Program-made: the position numbers and the translations under genes
Source: Gymnorhina tibicen
Taxonomy: Eukaryota > Chordata > Aves > Passeriformes > Artamidae
NCBI GenBank assembly: GCA_013399875.1
Contig: VXAZ01001017.1
Location: 62,001-126,000, forward strand
Length of the DNA stretch: 64,000 nucleotides
Direction of reading: 5' to 3'
The notes under the pieces: generated by a model
What the model was told of the DNA's origin: nothing
The model's input: only the letters and a program-made list of their open reading frames with translations
Databases searched by the model: none
Shown: piece after piece, positions 38,261 to 48,361 of the stretch
How the letters are laid out: every line of letters begins with the position of its first letter
Numbering within the stretch: position 1 is the stretch's first letter

Positions 38261-39356
38261 ATCACAGAATCACAGAATGATAAGAATGGAAGTGACCACT
38301 GGAGGTCATCTAGCCCAACCTCCCTGCTCAAGGAGGGTCCAGTAGAGCAAATTGCCCTGGATTGTGTCCAGATAATACTTTAATATCTCCAGTGAGGGAG
38401 ACTCAACAACCTCTCTGGGCAACCTGTTCCTGTGCTCGGTCACTCGCACAGTAAAGGAGTTTTCCCACATGTTCAGGTGGAACTTCCTGCTTCTGCCTGT
38501 TGCCTCTCATCCTATTGCTTGGCATCACTGAGCAGAGCCTGGATCCATCCTCTTGACACCCTGCCTTCAGATATTTATAGACATTGGTCCCTGTGCCGGT
38601 TTCGGCCAAATTCAGGGAAACGTCCAAAAGGAACGTCTCCTCAAAGGAAGGCAGGTTAAAGCTGCCCCTCCCCGCAACCAGGTTCAGGAAAAAAGAATAT
38701 TTTCCTCGAAGGAAAGTGAAGGAGAAAATAAAAACTATTTATTTAACAAACACTCAGGAAAAGAATAATAATAATGCTAAATAACAAAACCTCTCGCTGT
38801 GAGAGAAAACTTGAAAGATTTTAGAGTCCTGTGGGTGTGGTCTCTCTCCTCCTCCTCGGAGCTGGGTTGGTGTGGGCCCCCATCCGGGCCTGAGGTGGAA
38901 ACCTTCCCAGTGTGTTCTGGTGTTCTGAACAAGTCCAGAAGAGAAGAAGGGAAAAGCCGAAGTCCCAGAGGAAAAAAAACTTAACTCTCTGTCTCCCTCT
39001 GAAGAAACAGAGCCGAAAAGCTGGCTGAAAAGCAAGAAGAGTGCTTCCTCTGCTCCTCAGCAGCAGTAGCTAATCTCTGTGTCCTTGAAGCACAAACTGT
39101 TTTGAAAAGTTTGCTCAATTTTTTCTCTGTCTCTTGCATCCAGTTTTAAAGGCATAGAAAGGCTCAGGAATCATGTCTGGGCATAAAGCAGTGATAGGGG
39201 ATACAACAGCATAAAGTCACCCCAAGACAGTCCCTTCTCTATTGTCTCTTCTCCAGGCTGAAGAGGACTAGCTCCCTCTGCATTTCCACATAAGAGAGAT
39301 GCTCCAGTCCTCTCATCATCTTTGTAGCCTTATGCTGGACTCACTCCAGGAGCATC
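38261..39356 (-). mobile_element. CR1 LINE, minus orientation, split by a solo LTR
   Basis: The left part (38261-38591) starts ATCACAGAATCACAGAATGA and holds the antisense CR1 blocks CCAACCTCCCTGCTCAAGGA, CAGTGAGGGAGACTCAACAA and GGTGGAACTTCCTGCTTCTG. The right part (39235 to about 39356) resumes with TCTCTTCTCCAGGCTGAAGA and TCATCATCTTTGTAGCC. The two halves meet cleanly when the LTR and one copy of its target duplication are taken out, so the LTR is younger than this CR1. It resembles the CR1 at 1791-3248. Confidence 0.92.
38592..39229 (-). mobile_element. Solo retroviral LTR (638 bp) with 5-bp target duplication
   Basis: The element begins TGTGCCGGTTTCGGCC and ends ACCCCAAGACA, so it has the TG...CA ends of an LTR. 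It is flanked by GTCCC on both sides (38587-38591 and 39230-39234). A 5-bp duplication fits an ERVK- or ERVL-type integrase. On the minus strand it starts TGTCTTGGGGTGACTTTATG, and an AATAAA signal lies at 38743-38738, about 490 bases in; this supports minus orientation. No internal retroviral sequence is present, so it is a solo LTR. It sits antisense to PALM2 and inside an older CR1. Confidence 0.88.
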
Positions 39357-42300
39357 ACATCTCTATGTAATAACACTATCTAGGTCATCCATACATTCCC
39401 CTCATTCAGAAACCTCCAGTTCTGTGTCAGTTAATTCCTAGCCACAGAGAAATTAAGTTAAAGAAATCTCTTTGTATGTTTTCATTTGTGAAGCAACTAA
39501 AAACAAGGGCCTGGGGGTTTTATTATCCCAGAATCAATTAATGTAGCTGAAAAGATCTATTTTCACATAAGTTTTCAAGCCTGGCTGTGGGGGAAAGCAC
39601 AAGGTCTACCTGCAAAGATTTGCTGTCGTATACTGTGCTGCACAAACAGCTATAGCAGTGTGTGAAAGGCGCAGAGGAAAAAAGCCTTCAAACTCATCTT
39701 TAAGTATGTAACCTACTAGCATGTGTAACGTCTTCCTCTTGGAAGATAAACCAGTTATTTCCCTGATGAGCTTACTGGGGCACAGAGATGGATATCCTGC
39801 TTTTGGAAATGACCAGAAAGCAACTGTTTACCTTTGGAGTCAAACATGAGCTTCTCTTGGCACTACAACATTCTAAGTTAGATTTTGGGCTTGTGCCACA
39901 TCTACAGCACATGCCTGTGACAGTGATCCCAATGTTGCGTCTCTGTCTGGGCCCTCCCAGCAGAGATGGCAGTGGCTCAGCTGCCTTAAGGAAACCCTTG
40001 GTTGACCTTAATGTGGGGAATGAATGTTCCTTGGAATAAACAGTTTGCAGAAGGAGGCTGCTAATAGCAAAACCTCAAAGGCTCTTGCACAACTTCAGAA
40101 GGAGGAAGCTGGTGCTTTTGATTTTTCCCAGCTTTCAGTCTTCTGGGAGAAATTCAACAAAGAAGCTGTTGACATCTATACTCAGAGTGGCTCATGCTTT
40201 TTCCCACTCCTGGTGAGAAAAAATTACATTCTTGGGTTTCATAGTCACTTTTAGAAGCTCTTTATAGCTGGTAGAATTTGTCTTATTTGATCCTAGTTAG
40301 AGGGAGACTACTGTATCACATCAGGAATAGTGTTAAGGGCTTAATAGCTCAAAGGAGGAGCCTCCAGCTTTCAATCTGATACAGAAGTTTAACTCTGCCT
40401 CAGACACAAAAGTCATTGCATCTGCAGTGGAGGCAGCAGAGGATTTTGCTGTTCACTGTTACTATTTTTCATTTGTCATCTCAGACAAGAAACACATACA
40501 CGGGGAGCTTGCTTTCAGGTTTGGTGCCACTGTAATTTTTAGACCATGGCCCCATTTCACGCAGCAGCAAGACACCTATCTCAGGGAGACAAGAAGGACT
40601 GACACAAATGCACAAGAGCGTCCTGAAGTGGGGCAGAAAAACAGCAGGGTACTTCTTGTTAAAAGCTTTTGAACTCATAATCGTCCCATCTTATCCCAGT
40701 AAATTTCAATTATAATCACAGGAAGGAGGAAATGACAAACAGAGGTATTGACATGAATGTGTGGGCCAAGAAAAGTGAGAGAGAGGTGTAATGACAAAAT
40801 TGGTGTGCAGTCTTCAGGAGGCTCATTCAATAGTTCATCAGGTGGGAAGGGAAGGAAGAGATTAAAAACTGTATAGAACCAGGTTTGAAACTGTGAGCTT
40901 AAGAAAATGACAGGCAGACTGGGCTAAAGTCCACCGAAGTCAAGGGGTAGCTTGTCAATAATTCCAGCTTGCTTTGCAGCAGGCTTTAATACTTTCATCT
41001 TTGCTTTCAATTCCCTGCCTGAAAAGCTTCTGGTCTGTCCTCAAAATCAGATTTTGGGGTGTTACTCCACGACTTTTGCCTGTGAATCCCTTGAAAGCAG
41101 AGCAGCAGTCTGCCTACCGTCTTACGCATGACAGCCTGTCTCAGGATGCACAAGGCTGAAGGGAACTAATGGATTTTTTATGAACATTTTTACAGGCATC
41201 AGAGAAAAGGGCCATTCAGTCCATCCAGTCTGTTGTACCATCCTGATAGTAACGAAAGCATTACGGCATTTCCCCAGCGCCCTACCTTCTAGGGGAATAC
41301 AGTGCAGCTGTAGACCAGCTGTGCTTCATTTGCACTCTGCAACAGAGCCCTTTTGTCTGCTTTAACTGCTATTTACCATCTTCTCTTTCACCATTCCTTC
41401 CTTCTGCTTTTGCCCCTACATTTGGCTCTTTATAGGCAAAGCAATTACTAAAAGATAGGTTATCTATTTGAAATGTAACATTTTCTGGGCTTAGCATCTA
41501 TCCTATAATGTTAAATCTAAGACAGCTTTCCCTATTTATGATATGAAGGAAAATGAAGAATGATTCCTTTTGAGTACAAAAGGATGGCACGTTGCTGCCC
41601 TGGCTCCAGTTTCATTGGAAATAATGGATTTCTCACAGAGCTTTAAGCACTTGGCAGAGGCCCTGATCTGTTGATGTACTGAAGCAAGTTTGCCACTCAG
41701 CCATGATTGCTTTGCAGACACCACATTTAAAATTGCTTCTATTTGTTGGTCCTTGAAAAGAGATGTTCCAGTTGTAGCGTCTCCAGTGTGTCTCCAGTGT
41801 TGCAGGGTAAAAAACACATTTTAAAATCCGCATTTCCCATTCTGTCTCTAAATTGAGGACAAAACTGAGTCAGACAACAAGCACCTTTCCTAAGGCAAAA
41901 TAGTGAAATGAAAGTATAGCACCTCATTCTTCAAATCCAAGTGAGATGGTTTGCTGTGAGCATCTCCATCAACACCACTGAGGCCATGGGCAGCAGTGGG
42001 CTGCTTGTCTTTCTTTAGTCCAGCATAATTTCACCACATTCCAATGTCATCTTTGCTTACAAAAAAAAAACCTCCACAGGATTTGATCCAAATACTAATA
42101 TAGCAGGAGCAGGTAGACCATTTCTAATGCATGGATCAAAAGAAGAAAGTGATATGCTACTTTCATTTATCCCCTGCTCCCCTAACCCAGTGCACAGGGA
42201 GTTGCATGTATCCAACATCTAAGCAGAATTAATCAATTTCTTAAATGACTTTTCAAGTATAGCAGTATGGCCACAAGTCTTTTGTGCAGCCCAAACTTCT

Positions 42301-45300
42301 GCTGTGCAGCTATGGCAAACAATGAAGTGACATATTTTGCAGTGGTTCACGTCACCTTTCCTGTGACCTGTGCAATTTTGGCAGACATAGACATAGCGTT
42401 GCAGGCTGCCAAGGGGCTGCTGTTTTGAGGGTTTTGATTTTTAAAAGTCAGTGTCTTTTCCTTGGTGAAACAAATGGTGGGCTGGCAGTAGTATTTTGGA
42501 TACTAGTGCCATCCGGTGGCCCACAAAGAATGCCATAATCCTCTTCAGTGTCCCCGAGGAACACTAATGCATTGCATTTTCAGCCAAAGTAGGGCCATGA
42601 TGAAAATACATGCTAGAAAAAGTAAAGCATTGAGTTTTAGAGGTCCATATTTTATTATTATTTTATGCACTGTGAGCACAGGCTCATTTGCAAAAAAGAG
42701 ATTCAGTTCTTGTCTGTGTTTAGTTCAATTCAGTGGTCTCTGAGCAAAGGTGCGTACTCAGAAGTCAGCACAGTTGTATCTTTTAGTGCAGACTGTTAGT
42801 CATTCTCAGCATTTAAAGCAGATTATCAGGGATTAATTCTGCTCATATGAAAAAGGAAAAAAAAGCTAATATTGCAACGTGGTATAGGTGGACAGTAATT
42901 CTGCAATTTAGCAAAAGGACTTTCGTGATATCTGCATATTGGTTCATGAACACATATACATCCACATGACAGTAGGAAATGAGGCAAAGTTTATTAGACG
43001 TGTTCATACTGATGGGGAAAAAACAAGCAATCAACAAAACATACAGGTAAGACCTTATTCGAGTAGGAGATGAAGGAAGGAAAAGGAAGTAGCAGACTTC
43101 AGGCTACACAGGAACCATTGCCCTGAGTTGTGTTACTGAGATAAATACTGAAAAGGAATTTTAGTTTAAGTAAAGGAATTATAGTGTGGGCCATTGGGAA
43201 AATTGACAGGTGCTGTGAAATCTGCCATGTCTTGATCAGTTCTTCATTTGCTGTTCTCACATGCTGCTCTTCAAGGACAGTATGTCTTTGTCCATGGTAA
43301 TTTTTCTTCAGTTAGTAAGCTTTACCTAGGGTAAGGGGTTGCCTAAAGACTAGGAGGAGGTATAGACTGAGGAAAAATATTATTTTAAAATGTGAGCCAT
43401 AAAGCAGATGTTTTTAATCCAAGAGTATTTGACAGTCTTTTTTGTCTATACTGAATATTTTGTTCTTGAAAGTGCTTTAATGTTCTCCATCTTACTATTT
43501 GCAAAACTTGGAGGCCCTCAAACGCAAAAAACTTAACATAAAATAGACATCCATTAAGATGAGCAGATCAGGACCAGGATTTTTTTTTGCCTGTGGAAAT
43601 TTTTATTTGAGATTGCTGCTGAAAATTGCAGCTCACAGAATGACTTTCAGGAGGAATGTGAGCCCCATGATCTATAGAATAAACAGCTCTGACCACAGCT
43701 AGTTACAGGAAAACAAACAGGCATCTTCCAGTAAAGTACATACTTGAGGCATAAACCCTGGCAACAGGATTAAAGTGTGATATGCATGGCCTGAGAGTCT
43801 AGCCTGATCTCTTGATTGTCTCACACCAACAGAATAAATTGTTGGTAACAAACAGAAAACATGCATTGCAGAGACCTTTCGCCTCATACTGGCTTGGATG
43901 CGGTCGTTCTTGTGACGTTAATATGAATAGACTGATTCACTATTTGTATCCCTGCCTAGAAGATGGCATCTTTATCAAAACATATTTCCAGTTCTCAGAA
44001 GAGTGCTAAAAATAGTAGAAGTGATAAACCAACAGCAGGAAGCAGACTCTATGGATCATCATTTACTCCAACCTATTTAATTACACTGGTTCCTAAAGAA
44101 TAGTAATGTGGGGAGGGACTCTGAAGAAATTATGCTCATTGGTTTTATGGATGTATTATATTTGTTAACATACAATCTTATAGTGCAAGGAACAGCATAG
44201 CATCGGGCAGCTGCAAAGGCAGACCAGAAAAGAAATCATGACTCCAGGAATAAGAATTTCTTTTGAGTTACCTCTTTTAGGAGATCAAATCCTGCCTTCA
44301 GAGCTCAAAGTCTCAGTGGTGTTGATACCTCAGGATATTTCCCTTCGGCCATGCTGCTGTGTGACGAAAAGAATTCAGCATGGTTCTCAGCAGGTCTTCT
44401 CACTGTTTGCAACTTCCCAATGCCAGAATAATTTGTGCAATAAAGCAGAGAGTCCTCAATCCCTTACTCCTTTGCCTTCAACGTGATGACAGCCTGGCAA
44501 GGTATCATCTAGAGCTAAATGACCAGTTGTGCTATGGGGTATACTCCTGCTGCAGGGAAAGGACATGGGATCCAGCTGTTGCTACCAGCTGCTGTGTCAG
44601 AAAAATGTCCTGTAATTCATGCCTGAAAGACTGGAGCAAAGGTGCGATTTATAAAAAAGGGTTGCTCTGGATTGTCCCTTGGCTTTCTGCAACTGTAGAA
44701 GTTCCTGAAGAAAAGGAGTAGATTATAGGGAGCAAAATATATTCTGTGGGTGGCAAACGATGCTGTTGTGTTCCAGCTGCCTGTAACTCTTCTGCATAGT
44801 TGTTAGAGACAAATGACTGACTTACTATGTGCTTTGCAGAGTTATACTGAATAAGTACCCTTCTTTTATAAGTAACGACCGTGACAACCATGTCTAACGA
44901 GTTCTGGAGGAAGAGGTCCTGTAAGGGAGCATGTGTGGCTGTGTAGAATTGCTTGGGCAGAAAGAAATATACAAGGAAAGGTCTTGCTTTTTTTCATGCT
45001 TACCGCAGTACAGAGCAGAGCAGATCTGGGGCCTGGAGGCATCTGGTGGAAAAACGCTGGTTTTCTAGCCTTTGGTTGAAAGTCTTCCTTCTATGATATG
45101 TACCTTCTATTCTGGCATTCAGGGTTTTTTTCCCTTCTTTCCACAAAAGTGCTTCATCCATGGTGTTTTTGTGTGCTTTTGCTTACCATAAGGGTGAGCA
45201 GGAAGAGGCCTATTTAAGTCACAGAATCACAAGCCAGATTTTGTGTAGAGATACCTCCAGAAGGAGCTCTTTGGTACTATAATGCTTACTATGAGGTCTG

Positions 45301-45617
45301 GCAAAAGCAGACTCAAAGCTCTTTTTCTCTTCAGACTCTTCCTTCAGATAATATTTAGTACTAGCCTAAATTACAAATTGCATTTTTGCCTACATAGCAC
45401 ATTAGTCAGGGGAATAAGATGATTTAGGTTTTATTTTCACTAGCAAAAGCTAATGGATAGTTTGAGTTTGGATTGTTTGGAGGGTGGCAAGAAGTTGGGT
45501 GTTTTTCTTCCCACCAAACACAGACATAGAAAATGTGGCCATCTGCAGATGAAACGCTTTATCCTCTAGTGGAATCCAGCATTTTGCCACTTCAGACACT
45601 GGAATTATAAAAGAGCT
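39357..45617. other. Intron 1, third unique stretch
   Basis: No recognised gene or clear transposon over 6.3 kb. A lone CACAGAATCACAAG near 45222 recalls a CR1 3' end, but nothing after it matches CR1. Short A-runs occur (for example 42060-42070). Confidence 0.5.
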
Positions 45618-45813
45618 TGTGTGGTGTTGTATTTCCCCATTCCTTTTCTTAGTAAATTGCGTGCTCTTTCTACATGGCTCTCCCTTCCCACCCCTAGTCC
45701 TGGCCACACCCTCGGGTTCTCTCTGTTGGTTCTGTTGCCCCAACCCTGCCCGTGTACCGCCCCTATGTCCTGAGACCATTAGTCCATGTGCTCTCTCTGC
45801 CCCCTCATCCCCG

Positions 45814-45820
45814 TATAAAA
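45814..45820 (+). promoter_or_regulatory. TATA box of the solo LTR
   Basis: TATAAAA follows CCCCG and is followed by CCCCGGGCTC. It lies about 60 bases before the AATAAA at 45880. This is the expected core promoter of the LTR; whether it is active is unknown. Confidence 0.7.
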
Positions 45821-45879
45821 CCCCGGGCTCCATGCCAGGTGCTCTCTCTCTGCCATGGGGAACCTGCCTGTCACCTGTG

Positions 45880-45885
45880 AATAAA
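45880..45885 (+). terminator. Poly(A) signal of the solo LTR
   Basis: AATAAA lies within TCACCTGTGAATAAAGTTCC, followed by a TG-containing stretch. It is in sense with PALM2 and could cause premature polyadenylation of intron 1 transcripts. Confidence 0.6.
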
Positions 45886-46150
45886 GTTCCTCTGAGGTCC
45901 CCATGCGGGGAGCCTTCTCTCCTCCTTTATCGCCACCGTGTTGTGGAGCCGACAGCCAGCCGGGACAGCGCGGGCCGCCCAGAAGGGCTACGGGAAGTGG
46001 GACAGCCGCTGTCCCCAAGATAACCCCGCAGAGCTCTCCGGGAAGGCTGCGGCTTGCCATACCAACGCAGGAAACAACACCCTCTGCAACAAGTTTACAA
46101 TATTACTGCTTGTTACCAGCACATCCTACCCCCACCCATGCTCATGGGAG

Positions 46151-46970
46151 TCATAGAATCACAGAGTTATGGAATGGCTTGGGTTGGAAGGGACCTTAGA
46201 GACCATCTCATCCCAGCCACCATACCTGGGGGCCTTTTCACCAGAACAGGTTGCTCAGAGCCCCATCCAGCCTGACCTTGAACACTCCCAGGGATGGGAC
46301 ATCCAGAACTTCTAGACAACCTCTCACAGTAAAGATTTTCTTCCTAATATCTAATCTAAAGCTACTCTCTTTCAGTTTGAAGCCATTCCCCCTTGTGCTG
46401 TCTCTACATGCTCTTGTCAAAAGTCCCTCGCTATGTTTCTTGTAGGGTCCGTTCAGGTATTGATAACCCGCAGTTAGGTCACCCTGCAGCCTCCTCTTTT
46501 CCAGGCTGAACAATCCCAGTTCCCTCAGCCTTTTCTTGTAGCAGAGGTGCTCCATCCTTCTAAGCATCTTGGTGGCCTCCCCTGGACTCACTCCAACAGG
46601 TCCGTGTCCTTCCTGTGCTGGGACCCCAGAGCTGGATGCAGCGTTCCAGGTGGGGTCTCACCAGAGCAGAGGGGCAGAATCCCCTCCCTCCCCTGCTGGC
46701 CACACTGCTTTGGATGCAGCCCAGGACACGTTTGGCTTTCTGGGCTGTGAGTGCTCATGGCTGGGTCATGTCCAGCCTCTCACCCACCAGCACCCCAAAT
46801 CCTTCTGGGCAGGGCTGCTCTCCATCTGTTCATCCCCAGCCTGTGCTGATACTGGGAGAGTCCTGACCCAGGTGCAGCACCTTGCACCTGGTCTTGTTTA
46901 ACCTCATGAGATTCCCACTTCATGAGCTCATCCAGGTCCCTCCGGATGGTATCTTGACTTTCAGGTGTCC
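46151..46970 (-). mobile_element. CR1 LINE, 820 bp, minus orientation
   Basis: The left end TCATAGAATCACAGAGTTAT and GGCTTGGGTTGGAAGGGACC are a reverse-complemented CR1 3' end. Antisense blocks follow: TTGCTCAGAGCCCCATCCAG, GGATGGGACATCCAGAACTT, TTCTTCCTAATATCTAATCT, TCTTTTCCAGGCTGAACAAT, CCAGAGCTGGATGCAGCGTT and CACCTTGCACCTGGTCTTG. The match ends near TTTCAGGTGTCC (46970), where the copy is 5' truncated. It lies only 120 bp after the solo LTR. Confidence 0.94.
46238..46591 (-). pseudogene. CR1 ORF2 C-terminal fragment (117 codons)
   Basis: The frame reads MEHLCYKKRLRELGLFSLEK early on, then RRLQGDLTAGYQYLNG and later FRLDIRKKIFTVR, all typical of the end of the CR1 ORF2 protein. After IFTVR several residues usual in CR1 (the HW..LP region) are missing, so there is an in-frame deletion. 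The upstream part of ORF2 is absent or in other frames (a related piece lies at 47046-46780). It is not a host gene, although it is one of the longer intact frames in the window. Confidence 0.85.
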
Positions 46971-47762
46971 ATCTTGCAAGCTGTTGTAGGCTATCTGCTA
47001 GCAAAAAGGGGATGCAGGTCTCCCTCTTTCCATCCCTGCTTGGCAACAGGCAGTTTTGTATATTTGATCTTCAGGGGACTGTGAAGAGCACAGGAAGAGT
47101 GGCTTGTATGGATCAGTAGCACCTCCCCTTCAGGCTACATCATTCACTTCACAGAGCAACCTGCTCGGCAGTGGATTCAATGTGAACTGTCTACGGGCTA
47201 GAGCACTTCTGTCAATTCATCCTTGCTTGACTGGAGGGGTACCTGGGAAACACCCAGCATTTCAGGGACGGGAACTTCAGTAGTGTCACTACTGGCTGGC
47301 TTGCTGTGATCTGATTGTAGTGGCACTGTGCATGTTATGTCAAGCAAAACTCAGCTTGCTCTAAGACCTTAGTGTTGTGCCCTCTTTTCCTTGTGGTATG
47401 TATCCAGTCTTGCACCTTGTCATCTTTAACATTTAGTTGCTCTGATGGGGAAAATCTGTTATTTCTAGGGAGTGTGCACAGCAGTGATTTTGCAGGCAAG
47501 CTGACCCTTCTCAAAAGTGGATTGCAGATTATTTCAGTGGTACAGGAGACAGATGCTTGCCAGATCAGTGATGTAGTCTGTAAAGTTTATTCTGATGCCC
47601 TGGAAGAGCATGCACTGCAGATGTGCACAAAGTGACCTCATTCTGTTCATATTAAAGATAATGGGTGAAGCCATTTGAAAATCCCAGTAATAATATTCTC
47701 AAAGTTTTCTTTAGCAGCTATAGTGAGAGCTTGGTAGTGTGTCAAACTCATGTCTTTCAACA

Positions 47763-47802
47763 GAAAGAAAAAAAAAAAAACAAAACAAAACAAAACAAAA
47801 AA
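47763..47802 (+). repeat. Poly(A) and (CAAAA)n tract
   Basis: An A-rich run is followed by about four CAAAA units. It could be the decayed tail of a retroposed sequence, but no source sequence is recognisable just upstream. Confidence 0.9.
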
Positions 47803-48256
47803 CCCCAAGCTTGAATCATTTGAATAAGTTATAAATCCTGAGTAGATCTTTGTGGAAAATCATTTCTCCCTGCTTTTATGAGCCACTGCCTTAAGAAACT
47901 TTTTGCCTGACAGTTAGAAAGCATCCTGAATTTGTGTGTTCATCTATAGCACTGCTGAATACAGTTAGGGCTTAATGAAAACCACTGTGTGCTCTTCCTT
48001 GAGCTTCCACTGTGCTTGTACTCACATAGCAAAATGTGACAGGATGCAAAGTTGAGGTAAGTTTTGTTTGTTCCTTCCTGGAGGAACATGACACTATCTC
48101 TGCAAGATACCTGTCAGAGGATCTGAGACACAAAAATTCACAAAATGCAAGGTTTTGACCCATCCAGCCTCAGGATTTGGGAATCCATATCGTTTGCACA
48201 GAATTCCTGTGCACAGTGCTTAGGTCTGGCTGTGAGACTGTTTCACAGTGTTATCT

Positions 48257-48361
48257 GAACATATGTGAAATGTTATGTTTCACATATGTTCACATATGTG
48301 CTCACATACATGTGAAATGTTATGTTTCACATATATGTTCACATACACATATTATGTGAAC
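48257..48361. repeat. Tandem array of three hairpin-forming palindromes
   Basis: Copy 1 has perfect 14-bp arms (GAACATATGTGAAA, 48257-48270; TTTCACATATGTTC, 48278-48291) with loop TGTTATG. Copy 2, 47 bases later, has arms ATGTGAAA and TTTCACAT (48310-48317 and 48325-48332) with the same TGTTATG loop. A third inverted repeat, GTTCACATA and TATGTGAAC (48337-48345 and 48353-48361), follows with a 7-base spacer. A unit of about 47 bp was therefore duplicated and itself contains the palindrome. No function is known to me. Confidence 0.93.

Larger units (their letters stand above)
45618..46030 (+). mobile_element. Solo retroviral LTR (413 bp), sense to PALM2, with TATA box and poly(A) signal
   Basis: The LTR begins TGTGTGGTGTTGTATTTCCC and ends AAGATAACCCCGCA. 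GAGCT flanks it on both sides (45613-45617 and 46031-46035), a 5-bp target duplication. Inside, TATAAAA is at 45814-45820 and AATAAA at 45880-45885, the order and spacing expected for U3, R and U5 in plus orientation. Composition is GC-rich and unlike the intron around it. Neither gag-pol-env nor a second LTR is present. It resembles an ERVK-like LTR group of passerine-type birds, but the family name is from memory. Its promoter and poly(A) signal point the same way as PALM2, so it could start or end transcripts within the intron. Confidence 0.9.

Noticed and set aside
45219..45270. Possible CR1 3' end (CACAGAATCACAAG)
   Set aside because: Only about 14 bases fit, and the sequence that follows does not match CR1 beyond chance.
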